A DNA stretch of 28,586 nt from Halomonas halophila (GCA_002433675.1 DJIP01000073.1:1-28586); one strand, 5' to 3'; positions 8,930 to 19,130 are shown, numbered from the stretch's first letter. Made by a program: numbers and translations. The notes: generated from the sequence alone by a model not told the origin.

Positions 8930-9310
8930 TCAGGCGGAGGGCTTGTCCGCTGATCCGCTTGACGCCTCGTCCTGCTTGCCCTGTTCCGGCACCGGCGGCA
9001 CCGGTACTTCGGCGGCTTCTTCGGCCACGGCAGGCGCCGCGGTCGCTTCACTAGCAGGCGCTGCTCGTTCCTCGACCAGGCTCTCCAGCGCCGCTACCTG
9101 CTTTTCCAGCGCCTCGACCCGGGAGCGGGTGCGCTGCAACACGTCCATGAGGATGTCGAAATCCTCGCGCGACACCAGTTCGAGACGATCGAAGGCGCCA
9201 CGCACCACCTGCTGGACGCCCTTCTGGATGTCTTCCGGGGCCTGGGAGGCGCCCTGCAAGCGCTCGCCGATCTGCTGTGCCAAACGGCTGATGCGATCCT
9301 GACTGACCAT
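8930..9310 (-). CDS. ubiK: UbiK/YqiC accessory factor (BMFP family)
   Basis: UbiK is a small coiled-coil protein that assists assembly or function of the aerobic ubiquinone biosynthesis complex with UbiJ. The 126-residue product begins MVSQDRISRLAQQIGERLQG. It has the BMFP core DIQKGVQQVVRGAFDRLELVSREDFDILMDVLQRTR, then a coiled coil SRVEALEKQVAALESLVEE (about residues 62-82), and ends in a low-complexity Ala/Pro/Glu tail longer than the roughly 100-residue family norm. The ATG at 9310 has AAGGAGAG at good spacing. Its position beside comM and glnK-amtB matches the order in other gammaproteobacteria. Confidence 0.92.
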   Translation of the reverse strand: MVSQDRISRLAQQIGERLQGASQAPEDIQKGVQQVVRGAFDRLELVSREDFDILMDVLQRTRSRVEALEKQVAALESLVEERAAPASEATAAPAVAEEAAEVPVPPVPEQGKQDEASSGSADKPSA

Positions 9311-9448
9311 GATGGCTCTCCTTGAAACGTCGATGGGAACTCCGTTGCCGACAGGATACGCAAGCCGGGCGCCCAACGCATGCTTCGTGGCCCTTGCCCA
9401 GCGGCACCCGGCGCATTGGCGACTCCCTGAGACCAATACACGAGCCGG

Positions 9449-9496
9449 CACGCGGCCCAGCACACGGCCCAGCACACGGCCCAGCACGCGGCCCAA
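9449..9496. repeat. Four tandem copies of a 12-bp repeat
   Basis: Four units with consensus CACRCGGCCCAG: the two central units read CACACGG and the two outer ones CACGCGG; the last ends in AA. The repeat is in the ubiK-glnK intergenic region, about 140 bases upstream of ubiK, and is far from any coding frame I accept. It may be a slippage product. Confidence 0.9.
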
Positions 9497-9560
9497 TGTT
9501 CCACCCAGCACAACATGCTCGCCAATGACGCATCAGCAATACGCGTCAGCACCAAAACAG

Positions 9561-9578
9561 TGCATTAACTTTGATGCA
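9561..9578 (+). promoter_or_regulatory. NtrC-like palindrome upstream of glnK
   Basis: TGCATTAACTTTGATGCA has TGCA ends and partial internal symmetry resembling NtrC sites (TGCACYA-N3-TGGTGCA), but is one base longer than the 17-bp consensus. It lies about 100 bases upstream of the sigma-54-type element, a typical enhancer distance. Confidence 0.4.
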
Positions 9579-9662
9579 GTGCCGCAAATTCGCGGGTGTT
9601 CTTCGTCCCTCGCTTTCAAAAACAACCACAAGTCATTGTAAAAAAAGCTTTTGCCAAATTCA

Positions 9663-9677
9663 TGGCACGTATATCGC
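9663..9677 (+). promoter_or_regulatory. Sigma-54-type promoter of glnK-amtB
   Basis: TGGCACGTATATCGC fits the -24/-12 consensus TGGCACG-N4-TTGC with one mismatch (C for T) and the required GG-to-GC spacing. It lies 66 bases before the glnK ATG. RpoN-dependent, NtrC-activated expression of glnK-amtB is well established in enteric bacteria. Confidence 0.72.
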
Positions 9678-9686
9678 TATGCATAG

Positions 9687-10082
<396 letters not shown>

Positions 10083-10131
10083 TCCCCGTCCCCTGACCCG
10101 ACTTCCGATAAAAAAATAGCGAGACACTTCC

Positions 10132-11911
<1,780 letters not shown>

Positions 11912-12334
11912 CCGAGGATGGCAGCTGTCTTTAGCCACGCCCTTGAGCAGGTCATTCGCATCCGTACCGGCGAGACCGACAAGAACGCGGTCTGATCGGC
12001 GATGGCAGCTGTCTTTAGCCACCCCCCTTGAACAAGTCATTCGTATCCGTACCGGCGAGACCGACAAGAACGCGGTCTGATCGGCGATGGCAGCTGTCTT
12101 TAGCCACCCCCCTTGAACAAGTCATTCGCATCCGACCCGGCGAGACCGACAAGGACGCTGTCTGACCGAGGATGGCAGCTGTCTTTAGCCACGCCCTTGA
12201 GCAGGTCATTCGCATCCGACCCGGCGAGACCGACAAGAACGCGGTCTGATCGGCGATGGCAGCTGTCTTCAGCCACCCCGCTGGAGCAGGTCATTCGCAT
12301 CCGACCCGGCGAGACCGACAAGGACGCGGTCTGA
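11912..12334 (+). repeat. Tandem array of five 84-85 bp copies of the PII gene 3' end
   Basis: Five head-to-tail units follow the PII stop: 11912-11995, 11996-12080, 12081-12165, 12166-12249 and 12250-12334 (84, 85, 85, 84, 85 bp). Each ends with a near-copy of the gene's last codons, from LEQVIRIR to DKDAV or DKNAV, and a TGA. The source segment in the gene is 11829-11911 (83 bp). The first third of each unit has a derived version of the gene sequence, shared by all units. There are no unique spacers between units, so this is not CRISPR. Units 3 to 5 carry codons for RPGE where the gene has RTGE. The segment from the gene tail through unit 1 recurs with a 254-bp offset at units 3 to 4. Confidence 0.95.
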
Positions 12335-12370
12335 CGAGGGCGACCGGTTCTCCCCGCCAGGTGGCGCCGC

Positions 12371-12586
12371 TTAGCCGCGGCGGCGCAATGGCTCCAGCAG
12401 GTCGCTCAGGCCGTTGTGGTCGATCTCGTGCATCAGCGCCAGCAGGCGTCCGATCTCTCCAGGGGGAAACCCGACCCGGGCAAACCACGCCAGGTAAGGC
12501 CCGGGCAGGTCGGCGATCAAGGTGCCCTGATGCTTGCCAAAGGGCATCGGCAGGGTGACCAGACGTTCCAGGTCCTGAGGATTCAT
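12371..12586 (-). CDS. DUF3820 family protein
   Basis: A 71-residue cytoplasmic protein with the DUF3820 hallmark LPMPFGKHQGTLIADLPGPYLAWFARVGFPPGEIGRLLALMHEI. Families of this type have been labelled putative quorum-sensing-regulated virulence factors, but the biochemical role is unknown. The ATG at 12586 has AGGAG seven bases upstream; longer in-frame starts lack one. It is convergent with the PII gene and its repeat array and divergent from the SDR-like gene. Confidence 0.88.
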   Translation of the reverse strand: MNPQDLERLVTLPMPFGKHQGTLIADLPGPYLAWFARVGFPPGEIGRLLALMHEIDHNGLSDLLEPLRRRG

Positions 12587-12664
12587 CGCTGCTCCTGAGC
12601 GGATGGGTGAGGGAAAGACGCACAGGGTACTGGCCAACGGGCGGCCTCGCCATCGATTCGCCTT

Positions 12665-12693
12665 CCCATTGAAGGTCTCCCCGTTGAAAGTCT
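12665..12693. repeat. Two 14-bp direct repeats with 15-bp period
   Basis: CCCATTGAAGGTCT at 12665-12678 and CCCGTTGAAAGTCT at 12680-12693 differ at two positions, and a weaker third partial copy follows. They lie in the divergent promoter region between the DUF3820 and SDR-like genes and could be paired regulator half-sites or chance slippage. Confidence 0.55.
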
Positions 12694-12741
12694 TCCCCAT
12701 CGACGCCATGGTCCTTCCTACGTATCGACAAGGAGGCCGAC

Positions 12742-13377
12742 ATGACTACGCTCGTGATAGGTGCCAACGGCCAGATCGGCCGTCAGGTCTGCGCCATCGC
12801 CCACCGCCAGGGACATCCGGTTCGCGCCATGATCCGCAGCGCCGAGCAGCGCGACTGGTTCGAGCAACAAGGTATCGAGACGGTCGTCGCCGACCTGGAG
12901 GACGACTTCGCCTCCGCCTTCGAGGGTTGCGATCAGGTGCTGTTCACCGCCGGCTCCGGCCCGAACACCGGGCCCGACAAGACGCTGTTGATCGACCTCT
13001 ACGCCGCCACTCGGGTGGCGGACGAAGCCAGCCGCCGGGGGCTGAATCGCATGCTGTTGGTCAGCGCCATGCGCGCCGAGCAGCCGCTGGAAGCGCCGGA
13101 GAAGCTCAGACCTTACATGGCCGCCAAGTTCGCTGCCGATGCCTACCTGCGCAGCAGCAAGGTGGACCATGTCATCGTCAAGCCAGGCCGGCTTACCGAC
13201 GACGACGCCACCGGCCGCGTGGCCACGTCGCTGAACGAGACCGGGGGCAACAACCAGATATCCAGAGCCAACGTGGCCCAGGCCTTGGTCTATCTATTGG
13301 GGCAACGAAAGATCCGTAACCACGAGACGGTGCTCCTGGACGGCGAACGCGAGATCGCCGAGGCTCTCGGCGACTGA
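12742..13377 (+). CDS. NAD(P)-binding SDR-like protein (atypical, YwnB/YhfK type)
   Basis: A 211-residue protein with an N-terminal Rossmann nucleotide-binding motif VIGANGQIGRQV (about residues 5-16), VLFTAGSGPNTGPDKT, and LLVSAMRAEQP followed by PYMAAKFAADAYLRSSKVDHVIVKPGRLTDD. This is the layout of atypical SDR proteins that act as NAD(P)H-dependent reductases, sensors or chaperones. The usual Tyr-xxx-Lys pair is replaced by YMAAK, so the spacing is kept. AAGGAGG precedes the ATG. Substrate unknown. It stands alone and ends at a strong shared terminator facing fpr. Confidence 0.85.
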   Translation: MTTLVIGANGQIGRQVCAIAHRQGHPVRAMIRSAEQRDWFEQQGIETVVADLEDDFASAFEGCDQVLFTAGSGPNTGPDKTLLIDLYAATRVADEASRRGLNRMLLVSAMRAEQPLEAPEKLRPYMAAKFAADAYLRSSKVDHVIVKPGRLTDDDATGRVATSLNETGGNNQISRANVAQALVYLLGQRKIRNHETVLLDGEREIAEALGD

Positions 13378-13417
13378 CCGCCGCCACACGGACTGGGCGA
13401 TTCAATCCGCCCACACC

Positions 13418-13458
13418 AACGACGACGCCGATGGCAAGTTGCCATCGGCGTCGTCGTT
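13418..13458. terminator. Bidirectional terminator between SDR-like gene and fpr
   Basis: A perfect 18-bp stem (arm AACGACGACGCCGATGGC and its complement) with a 5-base loop AAGTT lies between the two convergent stop codons. The last arm runs into TTT on the plus side. Confidence 0.8.
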
Positions 13459-13480
13459 TGCGGCGTCCTGTCGTGGGGTC

Positions 13481-14257
13481 TTACTTCTCCACGAAGGCAC
13501 GCTCGATAACGTAGTCGCCGGGCTCGCCCATGCGCGGGGAAATATTGAAGCCGAGCTCGTCGAGCAGTGCGCTGGTATCGTCGAGCATGGCCGGGCTGCC
13601 GCAGATCATGGCCCGGTCCTGCTTGGGATCGATGGGCGGCAGGCCCTTGTCGTCGGTCAGCTTGCCGGTGCGGATGTGATCGGTCAGGCGGCCCATGGTG
13701 TGGAAGTCTTCACGGGTCACGGTGGGGTAGTAGACCAGCTTCTCGCTGATCTCCTCGCCGAGGTACTCGTGCGCCGGCAACTCCTTGGTGATGAAGTCGG
13801 CGTAGGCCAGCTCGTTGACGTGGCGCACGCCGTGCACCAGCACCACCTTCTCGAAGCGCTCGTAGACCTCGGGGTCCTGAATCAGGCTGAGGAAGGGCGC
13901 CAGACCGGTGCCGGTGGACAGCATGTAGAGATTGCGTCCAGGCAGCAGGTCGTCACACACCAGGGTACCGGTGGGCTTGCGGCTGACCATGATCTGATCG
14001 CCTACCTGCAGGTGCTGCAGGCGAGAGGTCAGAGGACCGTCGGGTACCTTGATGCTGAAGAACTCGAGGTGGTCCTCGTAGTTGGGGCTGGCCACGGAGT
14101 AGGCACGCATCAGCGGCTTGCCGTTGACCTCGAGACCGATCATCACGAACTGGCCGTTCTTGAAACGCAGGCTACGCTCACGGGTCGTGCGGAAGGTGAA
14201 CAGGGAGTCGTTCCAGTGATGAACGCTCAGCACTTCTTCCAGGGCAAACTTGCTCAT
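13481..14257 (-). CDS. fpr: Ferredoxin/flavodoxin-NADP+ reductase
   Basis: Fpr moves electrons between NADPH and ferredoxin or flavodoxin, serving Fe-S cluster enzymes and oxidative-stress defence. The 258-residue protein has the FAD motif RAYSVASP (51-58), the NADP-binding TGTGLAPFLSL (115-125) and AMICGSPAML (about 225). It ends AFVEK, the C-terminal form of the bacterial subclass I enzymes of pseudomonads. It is divergent from a LysR-type gene, as fprA and finR are in Pseudomonas putida, where FinR activates fpr under superoxide stress. The 187-base gap holds a perfect palindrome. Confidence 0.95.
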   Translation of the reverse strand: MSKFALEEVLSVHHWNDSLFTFRTTRERSLRFKNGQFVMIGLEVNGKPLMRAYSVASPNYEDHLEFFSIKVPDGPLTSRLQHLQVGDQIMVSRKPTGTLVCDDLLPGRNLYMLSTGTGLAPFLSLIQDPEVYERFEKVVLVHGVRHVNELAYADFITKELPAHEYLGEEISEKLVYYPTVTREDFHTMGRLTDHIRTGKLTDDKGLPPIDPKQDRAMICGSPAMLDDTSALLDELGFNISPRMGEPGDYVIERAFVEK

Positions 14258-14277
14258 GCCAACTCCTTAAAATGCGT

Positions 14278-14305
14278 GGGCTTATTCCCAAAATGAATAA
14301 AGCCC
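14278..14305 (-). promoter_or_regulatory. Inverted repeat in the fpr leader
   Basis: GGGCTTATTC and GAATAAAGCCC pair except for one bulged base, around a 7-base loop, 21 bases upstream of the fpr ATG. It could be a leader hairpin or a regulator site near the start of the transcript. Confidence 0.4.
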
Positions 14306-14364
14306 GATATCAAGTCTTGCGGATAATTCTAAGACCGGCCATATTATCTGTTAAATGGATTGTA

Positions 14365-14381
14365 TGGATAACGCTTATCCA
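14365..14381. promoter_or_regulatory. Palindrome between fpr and finR, possible FinR operator
   Basis: TGGATAACGCTTATCCA is a perfect 7-3-7 palindrome in an AT-rich stretch 63 bases before the finR ATG. LysR-type regulators bind interrupted dyads in divergent promoters, so a FinR site is the simplest reading; this is inference. Confidence 0.5.
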
Positions 14382-14444
14382 ATTCATTGATATAGATGCC
14401 CATCGCCGACGTCTTTACCCCTAACGCGCCGGAGAGCCCGTGCC

Positions 14445-15371
14445 ATGCGCTACACCCTTCGCCAGCTCGAAGTCTTTGTTGCGGTCGCTCAGCACGAGAG
14501 CGTGTCCAAGGCGGCGCGCGCCCTGGCCCTGTCGCAATCGGCGGCGAGTACCGCCCTGGCCGAACTCGAGCGCCAGTTCGACTGCCAGCTGCTCGATCGC
14601 ATCGGCAAGCGCCTCAAGCTCAATGCACTGGGTTTCCAGCTGCTGCCCAAGGCGGTCGCCCTGCTCGATCGGGCCGAAGAAGTGGAAGAACTGCTCAGGG
14701 GCCAGCAGGGCATCGGCAACCTGGATGTCGGCGCCACCCTGACGATCGGCAACTATCTGGCGACACTGTTGATCAGCGATTTCATGCAGCGCCACCCCGG
14801 CAGCCGGGTGAGGCTGCAGGTCCGCAACACTCGCTCGATCATCGATGCGGTTCGCCATCACCAGCTCGACCTGGGGCTGATCGAAGGGCAATGCGAAGAG
14901 GACGAGGTCATCACCCAGCCCTGGGTCGAAGACGACCTGGTGGTGTTCTGTTCGCCCCGTCACCCGCTGGCCAATCGCGGGCCGGTGGAACTCGACCGCC
15001 TGCTGCGCGAAGACTGGATCATGCGCGAGGAGGGTTCAGGCACGCGCCTGACCCTCGAACAGGCAGCCCGCCATCGCCGTGGTCGCTTCAATATCCTGCT
15101 TGAACTGGAGCATACCGAGGGCATAAAGCGTGCGGTGGAGTCGGGGCTGGGAATCGGCTGCGTTTCGCGCCTGGCGCTGCGTGACGCCTTTCGGCGCGGC
15201 AGCCTGACCCCTCTGCCCACGCCGGAGCTGGACCTGAGTCGGCAGTTCACCTTTATCTGGCACCGTCACAAGTACCTCACCGCGGGCATGCGCGAATTTC
15301 TACGCCAGTGCCGGCAGATGACGGAGGGGATCAAGCGCAGCGACGAGATCGACCTGCCGCAGATTCCCTGA
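14445..15371 (+). CDS. finR: LysR-type regulator, FinR-like
   Basis: A 308-residue LysR-family transcription factor: an N-terminal winged helix-turn-helix MRYTLRQLEVFVAVAQHESVSKAARALALSQSAASTALAELERQ (residues 1-44), a linker helix, then the periplasmic-binding-protein-like effector domain (about 90-295) with LDLGLIEGQCEEDEV and HTEGIKRAVESGLGIGCVSRLAL. GGAGAG precedes the ATG. Its divergent position against fpr matches finR/fprA in Pseudomonas, where FinR activates fpr; the name therefore rests on context as well as family. The effector cannot be read from the sequence. Confidence 0.85.
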   Translation: MRYTLRQLEVFVAVAQHESVSKAARALALSQSAASTALAELERQFDCQLLDRIGKRLKLNALGFQLLPKAVALLDRAEEVEELLRGQQGIGNLDVGATLTIGNYLATLLISDFMQRHPGSRVRLQVRNTRSIIDAVRHHQLDLGLIEGQCEEDEVITQPWVEDDLVVFCSPRHPLANRGPVELDRLLREDWIMREEGSGTRLTLEQAARHRRGRFNILLELEHTEGIKRAVESGLGIGCVSRLALRDAFRRGSLTPLPTPELDLSRQFTFIWHRHKYLTAGMREFLRQCRQMTEGIKRSDEIDLPQIP

Positions 15372-15401
15372 ACGGCAACGGCTATCGCTATGCAGGAGAG
15401 G

Positions 15402-15421
15402 GCCCGCCGCGGACGGCGGGC
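15402..15421. terminator. Hairpin between convergent finR and host-attachment gene
   Basis: Perfect 8-bp arms GCCCGCCG and CGGCGGGC with loop CGGA lie 31 bases past the finR stop and 9 bases before the stop of the facing gene. No T-run is present. Confidence 0.5.
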
Positions 15422-15429
15422 GGCGCAGA

Positions 15430-15861
15430 TCAGCGCAGATCGTCGACGGCGTCGGTGATCTTGTCGCAGTCGGCCTTGGTCAGATCCTTGGAGAGGGAGT
15501 GGATGACCAGTTTGGCGGTGGGGGCATCGAGCTTGTCGCGCAGGTGACCAAGAAAGCGCGGCGGCGCCACCATGATCAGCTTTTCCATGCTGTTGTCGAC
15601 ACGGGCACGATACAGTCGATCGGCTACCTCTCGGGCAAAGATGACTTCATGGTGCTGGGTCGCCACCTCCTCGCCGCCAGCCTGACGCGAGGCAGTGGCA
15701 CTGGATTCATGAACGTCACCGCCCTTGTCGGTCACCAGATCGCCTTCGTGAAGCCGCCCTTCGGCATGCACCAGGCTCTCGACTTCATTCAGCTTGCGTC
15801 CTGTCCGGGTGAAGATTCGCGCACGCGACGCATCGGCTACCACGATATAGGTCGTCGTCAT
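15430..15861 (-). CDS. Host attachment protein family (PF10116-like)
   Basis: A 143-residue soluble protein starting MTTTYIVVADASRARIFTRTGRKLNEVESL. This is the pattern of the family named after an Agrobacterium protein needed for attachment to plant cells; the fold resembles the central domain of archaeal release factors and Pelota. Further family features are the polar middle GDVHESSATASRQAGGEEVATQHHEVIFAREVADRL and KLIMVAPPRFLGHLRDKL. In free-living bacteria the role is unknown and is often associated with stress. CGAGGA lies 8 bases before the ATG at 15861. It appears to be a single-gene unit. Confidence 0.85.
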   Translation of the reverse strand: MTTTYIVVADASRARIFTRTGRKLNEVESLVHAEGRLHEGDLVTDKGGDVHESSATASRQAGGEEVATQHHEVIFAREVADRLYRARVDNSMEKLIMVAPPRFLGHLRDKLDAPTAKLVIHSLSKDLTKADCDKITDAVDDLR

Positions 15862-16151
15862 GGTCGGTCCTCGCCTCCCTGTGTTCAGACTTCCCGGCAC
15901 ATTGACCGGTACAAAGTCACCATGGCAACGGACCCCGGCAGCGTCAACTGGTGGTTATTGGCGACACCGGCGTCGCCCTCCACGGACACTGACGAGCCCT
16001 GCCACCTTTGGGGTAGCATGCAGGCATCCGTTACACGCCCCTGCGGCCTGCGGACCTGTCCGGTTATCACCTTTGCCTGCGCCGCACCGCTGATACTCGC
16101 GGGCCGCCCATCCTGGCGACCTGCGAGTTCCCCTGCTGGAGGACCTCGACC

Positions 16152-16670
16152 ATGCGCCAGTTCTTCTTTCCCCGCGCCCCACTGGCCCGGCGCACCCTGC
16201 TGAGCTGTCATTTCATTGCACAGCTCGGCGTTCTCGCCGCCGGCCTGTGGTGGCTGATTCCCCGCACCCCCTGGGTCGCCATGACCACCTGGAGTGAGAG
16301 CTGGCCTCCCCTGGCGCTGGGCGCCGGCCTCACCCTGCTGACCATGGTCGCACTACGCCTGCTGGCCGAGCTGTGGTTGCTGCCCCATCACCTGGGCAAT
16401 CAACGGCCCGGCTTCGCCCCCGGCGCGGTGGTCACCCGCTCCTACGATCGGCGTCCGGCGGTGCATGATGACGACAAGGCCTGGACCTCCCAGGCCCGGC
16501 CGCTGGAGGACGACGACGCGGTGGTCGGCGATGCTCGGGTGACGCGCAAGGCCGAGCCGCTGAGCAAACGCGGGCATCGCGAGCCCGGTCTCGACCTGAA
16601 TCGCTCGTCGACCAGCGAGCCCGAATCACAAAGGGTCCAGAAGCCGAGTCGCCAGGAGCCAAGTCTCTGA
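16152..16670 (+). CDS. Hypothetical two-helix membrane protein with charged C-terminal tail
   Basis: I do not recognise this 172-residue protein. Two hydrophobic helices are visible (about residues 18-37 and 52-76). They are followed by a roughly 95-residue polar tail rich in Arg, Asp, Ser and Pro, with no aromatic core, likely disordered and cytoplasmic. GGAGG lies 8 bases before the ATG and codon use is like the neighbours, which support a real gene. The 290 bases upstream (15862-16151) hold no other gene I can support. It is convergent with the VanZ-like gene. Confidence 0.65.
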   Translation: MRQFFFPRAPLARRTLLSCHFIAQLGVLAAGLWWLIPRTPWVAMTTWSESWPPLALGAGLTLLTMVALRLLAELWLLPHHLGNQRPGFAPGAVVTRSYDRRPAVHDDDKAWTSQARPLEDDDAVVGDARVTRKAEPLSKRGHREPGLDLNRSSTSEPESQRVQKPSRQEPSL

Positions 16671-16795
16671 CGCCGCCAGGTATGTGTATCGCTCGCCAAT
16701 GACTGCCGGCCTCGAGCGCCCGACCACCTTCGCGACCTTGCGTCCCGGGAACTGGCGATGCTCAAGCGTGTTCGGGGTTAGACGTCACAAGGCAA

Positions 16796-17185
16796 TCAGC
16801 GGCGAGATCGCTGGCGCCATTGGCACCACAGCCAGACCACCCCGGCACCGAGCCCTGCACCCAGGGTATTGGCGACGATGTCCCAGACATCGCCGCCAAG
16901 ACGCCCGGGTACCGGGATCTGGGCGAACTCGATGGCGACGCCGTAGGCCACCGCCAGTGCCATGGAGAGCCCGCTGCGCCCGCTCGCCAACGCCAGCAGT
17001 GTTGCCAGTCCTGCGTAGGCGATCAGGTGGTTGGCCTTGTCCCAGGGCAGATCTTCGGGCAATTCGCTGGCGGGCATCAGACTGCCCCAGGCGATGACCA
17101 GGGCGGCGGCCACGGCCAACGCCCACCACCACCGCGCGAAGGCAGCCCGCCTGCCCAAGACGTCAGCCTGAGGCGATCTGGGCAT
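16796..17185 (-). CDS. VanZ-like small membrane protein
   Basis: A 129-residue membrane protein of the VanZ-like family, named for a teicoplanin-resistance gene but mostly of unknown role. Typical features are [16 protein letters not shown], the helix with [54 protein letters not shown], and four predicted membrane segments. Its start overlaps the 3' end of hemE by 23 bases on the same strand and has no strong ribosome binding site, so translation is probably coupled to hemE. Confidence 0.85.
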   Translation of the reverse strand: MPRSPQADVLGRRAAFARWWWALAVAAALVIAWGSLMPASELPEDLPWDKANHLIAYAGLATLLALASGRSGLSMALAVAYGVAIEFAQIPVPGRLGGDVWDIVANTLGAGLGAGVVWLWCQWRQRSRR

Positions 17186-18239
17186 GGTAGGCCGGGCTCA
17201 GCTCGTGCAGCGCCTCCATGAAGGCGGTGACGTTATCGGGGTTGGTGAACTGGCTGATGCCGTGGCCGAGATTGAAGATGTGGCCCGGGCCGTGGCCGTA
17301 GCTGTCGAGGATACGGCCGACCTCGGCACGAATCGCCGAAGGGTTGGCGAACAGCACATTGGGGTCCATGTTGCCCTGCAGTGCCACCTTGCGGCCCACC
17401 CGGCTGCGCGCGCTGGACAGTTCAGTGGTCCAGTCCAGCCCCAGGGCGTCGGCGCCGGTGTCGGCCAGATCCTCGAGCCACTGCCCGCCGTTCTTGGTGA
17501 ACAGGATCACCGGTACCCGGCGTCCGTCCTGCTCGCGAATCAGCCCCGCCACGATCTGTTCCATGTAGCGCAGCGAGAACTCGCGATAGGCCGGCGTCGA
17601 CAGCGTCCCTCCCCAGGTATCGAAGATCTGTACCGCCTGTGCGCCAGCTCGAATCTGCGCGTTGAGGTAGTCGGTCACCGCCGTGGCCAGGGTATCGAGC
17701 AGCTGATGCATCACGTCGGGGCTCGAGTAGAGCATGCCCTTGACGTGGCGAAAGTCTTTGCTGGAGGCGCCTTCGACCATATAGGTCGCCAGGGTCCAGG
17801 GGCTGCCGGAGAAACCGATCAGCGGCACCCGACCGTTGAGCTCGCGACGGATGGTCGAGACCGCGCGCATCACGTAGTCGAGGTCGCGTTCGGCGTCAGG
17901 CGCCGTCAGCGCGGCCACGTCTTCGGCGCTGCGTACCGGCTTGCGGAACTTGGGACCCTCACCGGTCTCGAAGTACAAGCCCAGCCCCATGGCATCAGGG
18001 ATGGTCAGAATGTCGGAGAACAGGATGGCGGCGTCCAGCGGATAGCGTTCCAGCGGCTGCAGGGTGACCTCACAGGCGCGGGCGGTATCACGACACAGGT
18101 CCATGAAGCTTCCCGCCTGGGCGCGCACTTCCTTGTACTCCGGCAGGTAGCGGCCGGCCTGGCGCATCATCCAGACCGGAGTGCGATCCACCGGTTGACG
18201 CGCGAGAGCGCGCAGAAATCGATCGTTCTTCAGTTCCAT
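17163..18239 (-). CDS. hemE: Uroporphyrinogen decarboxylase
   Basis: HemE decarboxylates the four acetate side chains of uroporphyrinogen III to give coproporphyrinogen III in heme synthesis. The 358-residue product begins [40 protein letters not shown], the family signature with the substrate-binding Arg residues. Further on are [27 protein letters not shown] with its catalytic Asp, [16 protein letters not shown], and [16 protein letters not shown] near the C-terminus. The start at 18239 matches the family N-terminus; an ATG 33 bases upstream is possible but would add an unusual extension. It is divergent from ribA. Confidence 0.97.
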   Translation of the reverse strand: MELKNDRFLRALARQPVDRTPVWMMRQAGRYLPEYKEVRAQAGSFMDLCRDTARACEVTLQPLERYPLDAAILFSDILTIPDAMGLGLYFETGEGPKFRKPVRSAEDVAALTAPDAERDLDYVMRAVSTIRRELNGRVPLIGFSGSPWTLATYMVEGASSKDFRHVKGMLYSSPDVMHQLLDTLATAVTDYLNAQIRAGAQAVQIFDTWGGTLSTPAYREFSLRYMEQIVAGLIREQDGRRVPVILFTKNGGQWLEDLADTGADALGLDWTTELSSARSRVGRKVALQGNMDPNVLFANPSAIRAEVGRILDSYGHGPGHIFNLGHGISQFTNPDNVTAFMEALHELSPAYHAQIASG

Positions 18240-18410
18240 GCAGGCGTCATCCAGGGAAAATGTGCGGGCCATTGTACCGCAATGACTCCCGAACGCGTGG
18301 CCTCCTGCGACGCTGTGTCGTCGGCAAGGTGTCGTGAGCCTTGCACGACTTCCTGATAAACTGGGCGCCCCCTTGACGGCTCTGCCGTTGTTTCGACTCC
18401 GAGGTACCCC

Positions 18411-19046
18411 GTGACGATTCGCTTTATCGCCGCCTCTCGCCTGCCCACTCCCTGGGCAACCTTCACCATGCACGGCTTCGAAGACGAGGCCACGGGCAAG
18501 GACCATATCGCCCTGACCCTGGGGGAGATCGACGATGGCGCTCCGGTGCTGGGACGGGTGCACTCTGAATGCCTGACCGGCGACGCCCTGTTCTCGATGC
18601 GCTGCGACTGCGGCTATCAGCTTCAGGAAGCGCTCAAGCGTATCGCCAGCGAAGGCCGCGGCGTCATCCTCTACCTGCGTCAGGAAGGCCGCGGCATCGG
18701 CCTGCTCAACAAGATCCGCGCCTACCATCTGCAGGACCAGGGGGCCGACACCGTCGAGGCCAACGAGCGCCTGGGCTTCGCCGCCGATCTACGCCGCTAC
18801 GACCTGTGCGTGCCGATGCTCGAGCATCTGGGTGTCGAGGGGCTGAAGCTGATGACCAACAACCCGCGCAAGGTCGACGCCCTGACCCAGGCCGGCGTTC
18901 AGGTGGTGGAACGCGTCGCCCTGACCACCGGGCTCAATCCCCACAACGAGCACTACCTGTCCACCAAGGCAGGCAAGCTCGGACACATGATGGCGCTGGG
19001 CGACTTTACCCAGGCCGACGACGTGGATATCGAAAAAAAGTCATAG
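18411..19046 (+). CDS. ribA: GTP cyclohydrolase II
   Basis: RibA opens GTP to the first committed riboflavin intermediate, releasing formate and pyrophosphate. The 211-residue product is a stand-alone enzyme without the DHBP-synthase half found in RibBA fusions. The zinc ligands are Cys54, Cys65 and Cys67 in [21 protein letters not shown]. The active-site stretch is [24 protein letters not shown], and [14 protein letters not shown] is the family-conserved C-terminal motif. The start codon is GTG with GAGG six bases before it. It is divergent from hemE and is followed by the cluster of small exported proteins, with no terminator clearly visible in between. Confidence 0.96.
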   Translation: MTIRFIAASRLPTPWATFTMHGFEDEATGKDHIALTLGEIDDGAPVLGRVHSECLTGDALFSMRCDCGYQLQEALKRIASEGRGVILYLRQEGRGIGLLNKIRAYHLQDQGADTVEANERLGFAADLRRYDLCVPMLEHLGVEGLKLMTNNPRKVDALTQAGVQVVERVALTTGLNPHNEHYLSTKAGKLGHMMALGDFTQADDVDIEKKS

Positions 19047-19076
19047 GGCGCGTAAGGAATCCGGCCCACCCTCGAC

Positions 19077-19114
19077 TCAAGATCAAACGCAACATTACGC
19101 CCCATTGATCTTGA
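19077..19114 (+). promoter_or_regulatory. Inverted repeat in leader of small exported protein gene 1
   Basis: Perfect 8-bp arms TCAAGATC and GATCTTGA separated by 22 bases; the right arm ends 16 bases before the ATG at 19131, just ahead of the ribosome binding site GAGGTG. Confidence 0.5.
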
Positions 19115-19130
19115 CCTTCGAGGTGCCGAC

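Noticed and set aside
11912..12334. CRISPR-like reading of the 84-85 bp repeats
   Set aside because: Units abut with no unique spacers, are too long, and are clearly derived from the adjacent PII coding sequence; no cas genes are present.
18331..18360. TTGCAC and TAAACT as a ribA promoter
   Set aside because: The spacing between the two hexamers is only about 10 bases, too short for sigma-70.
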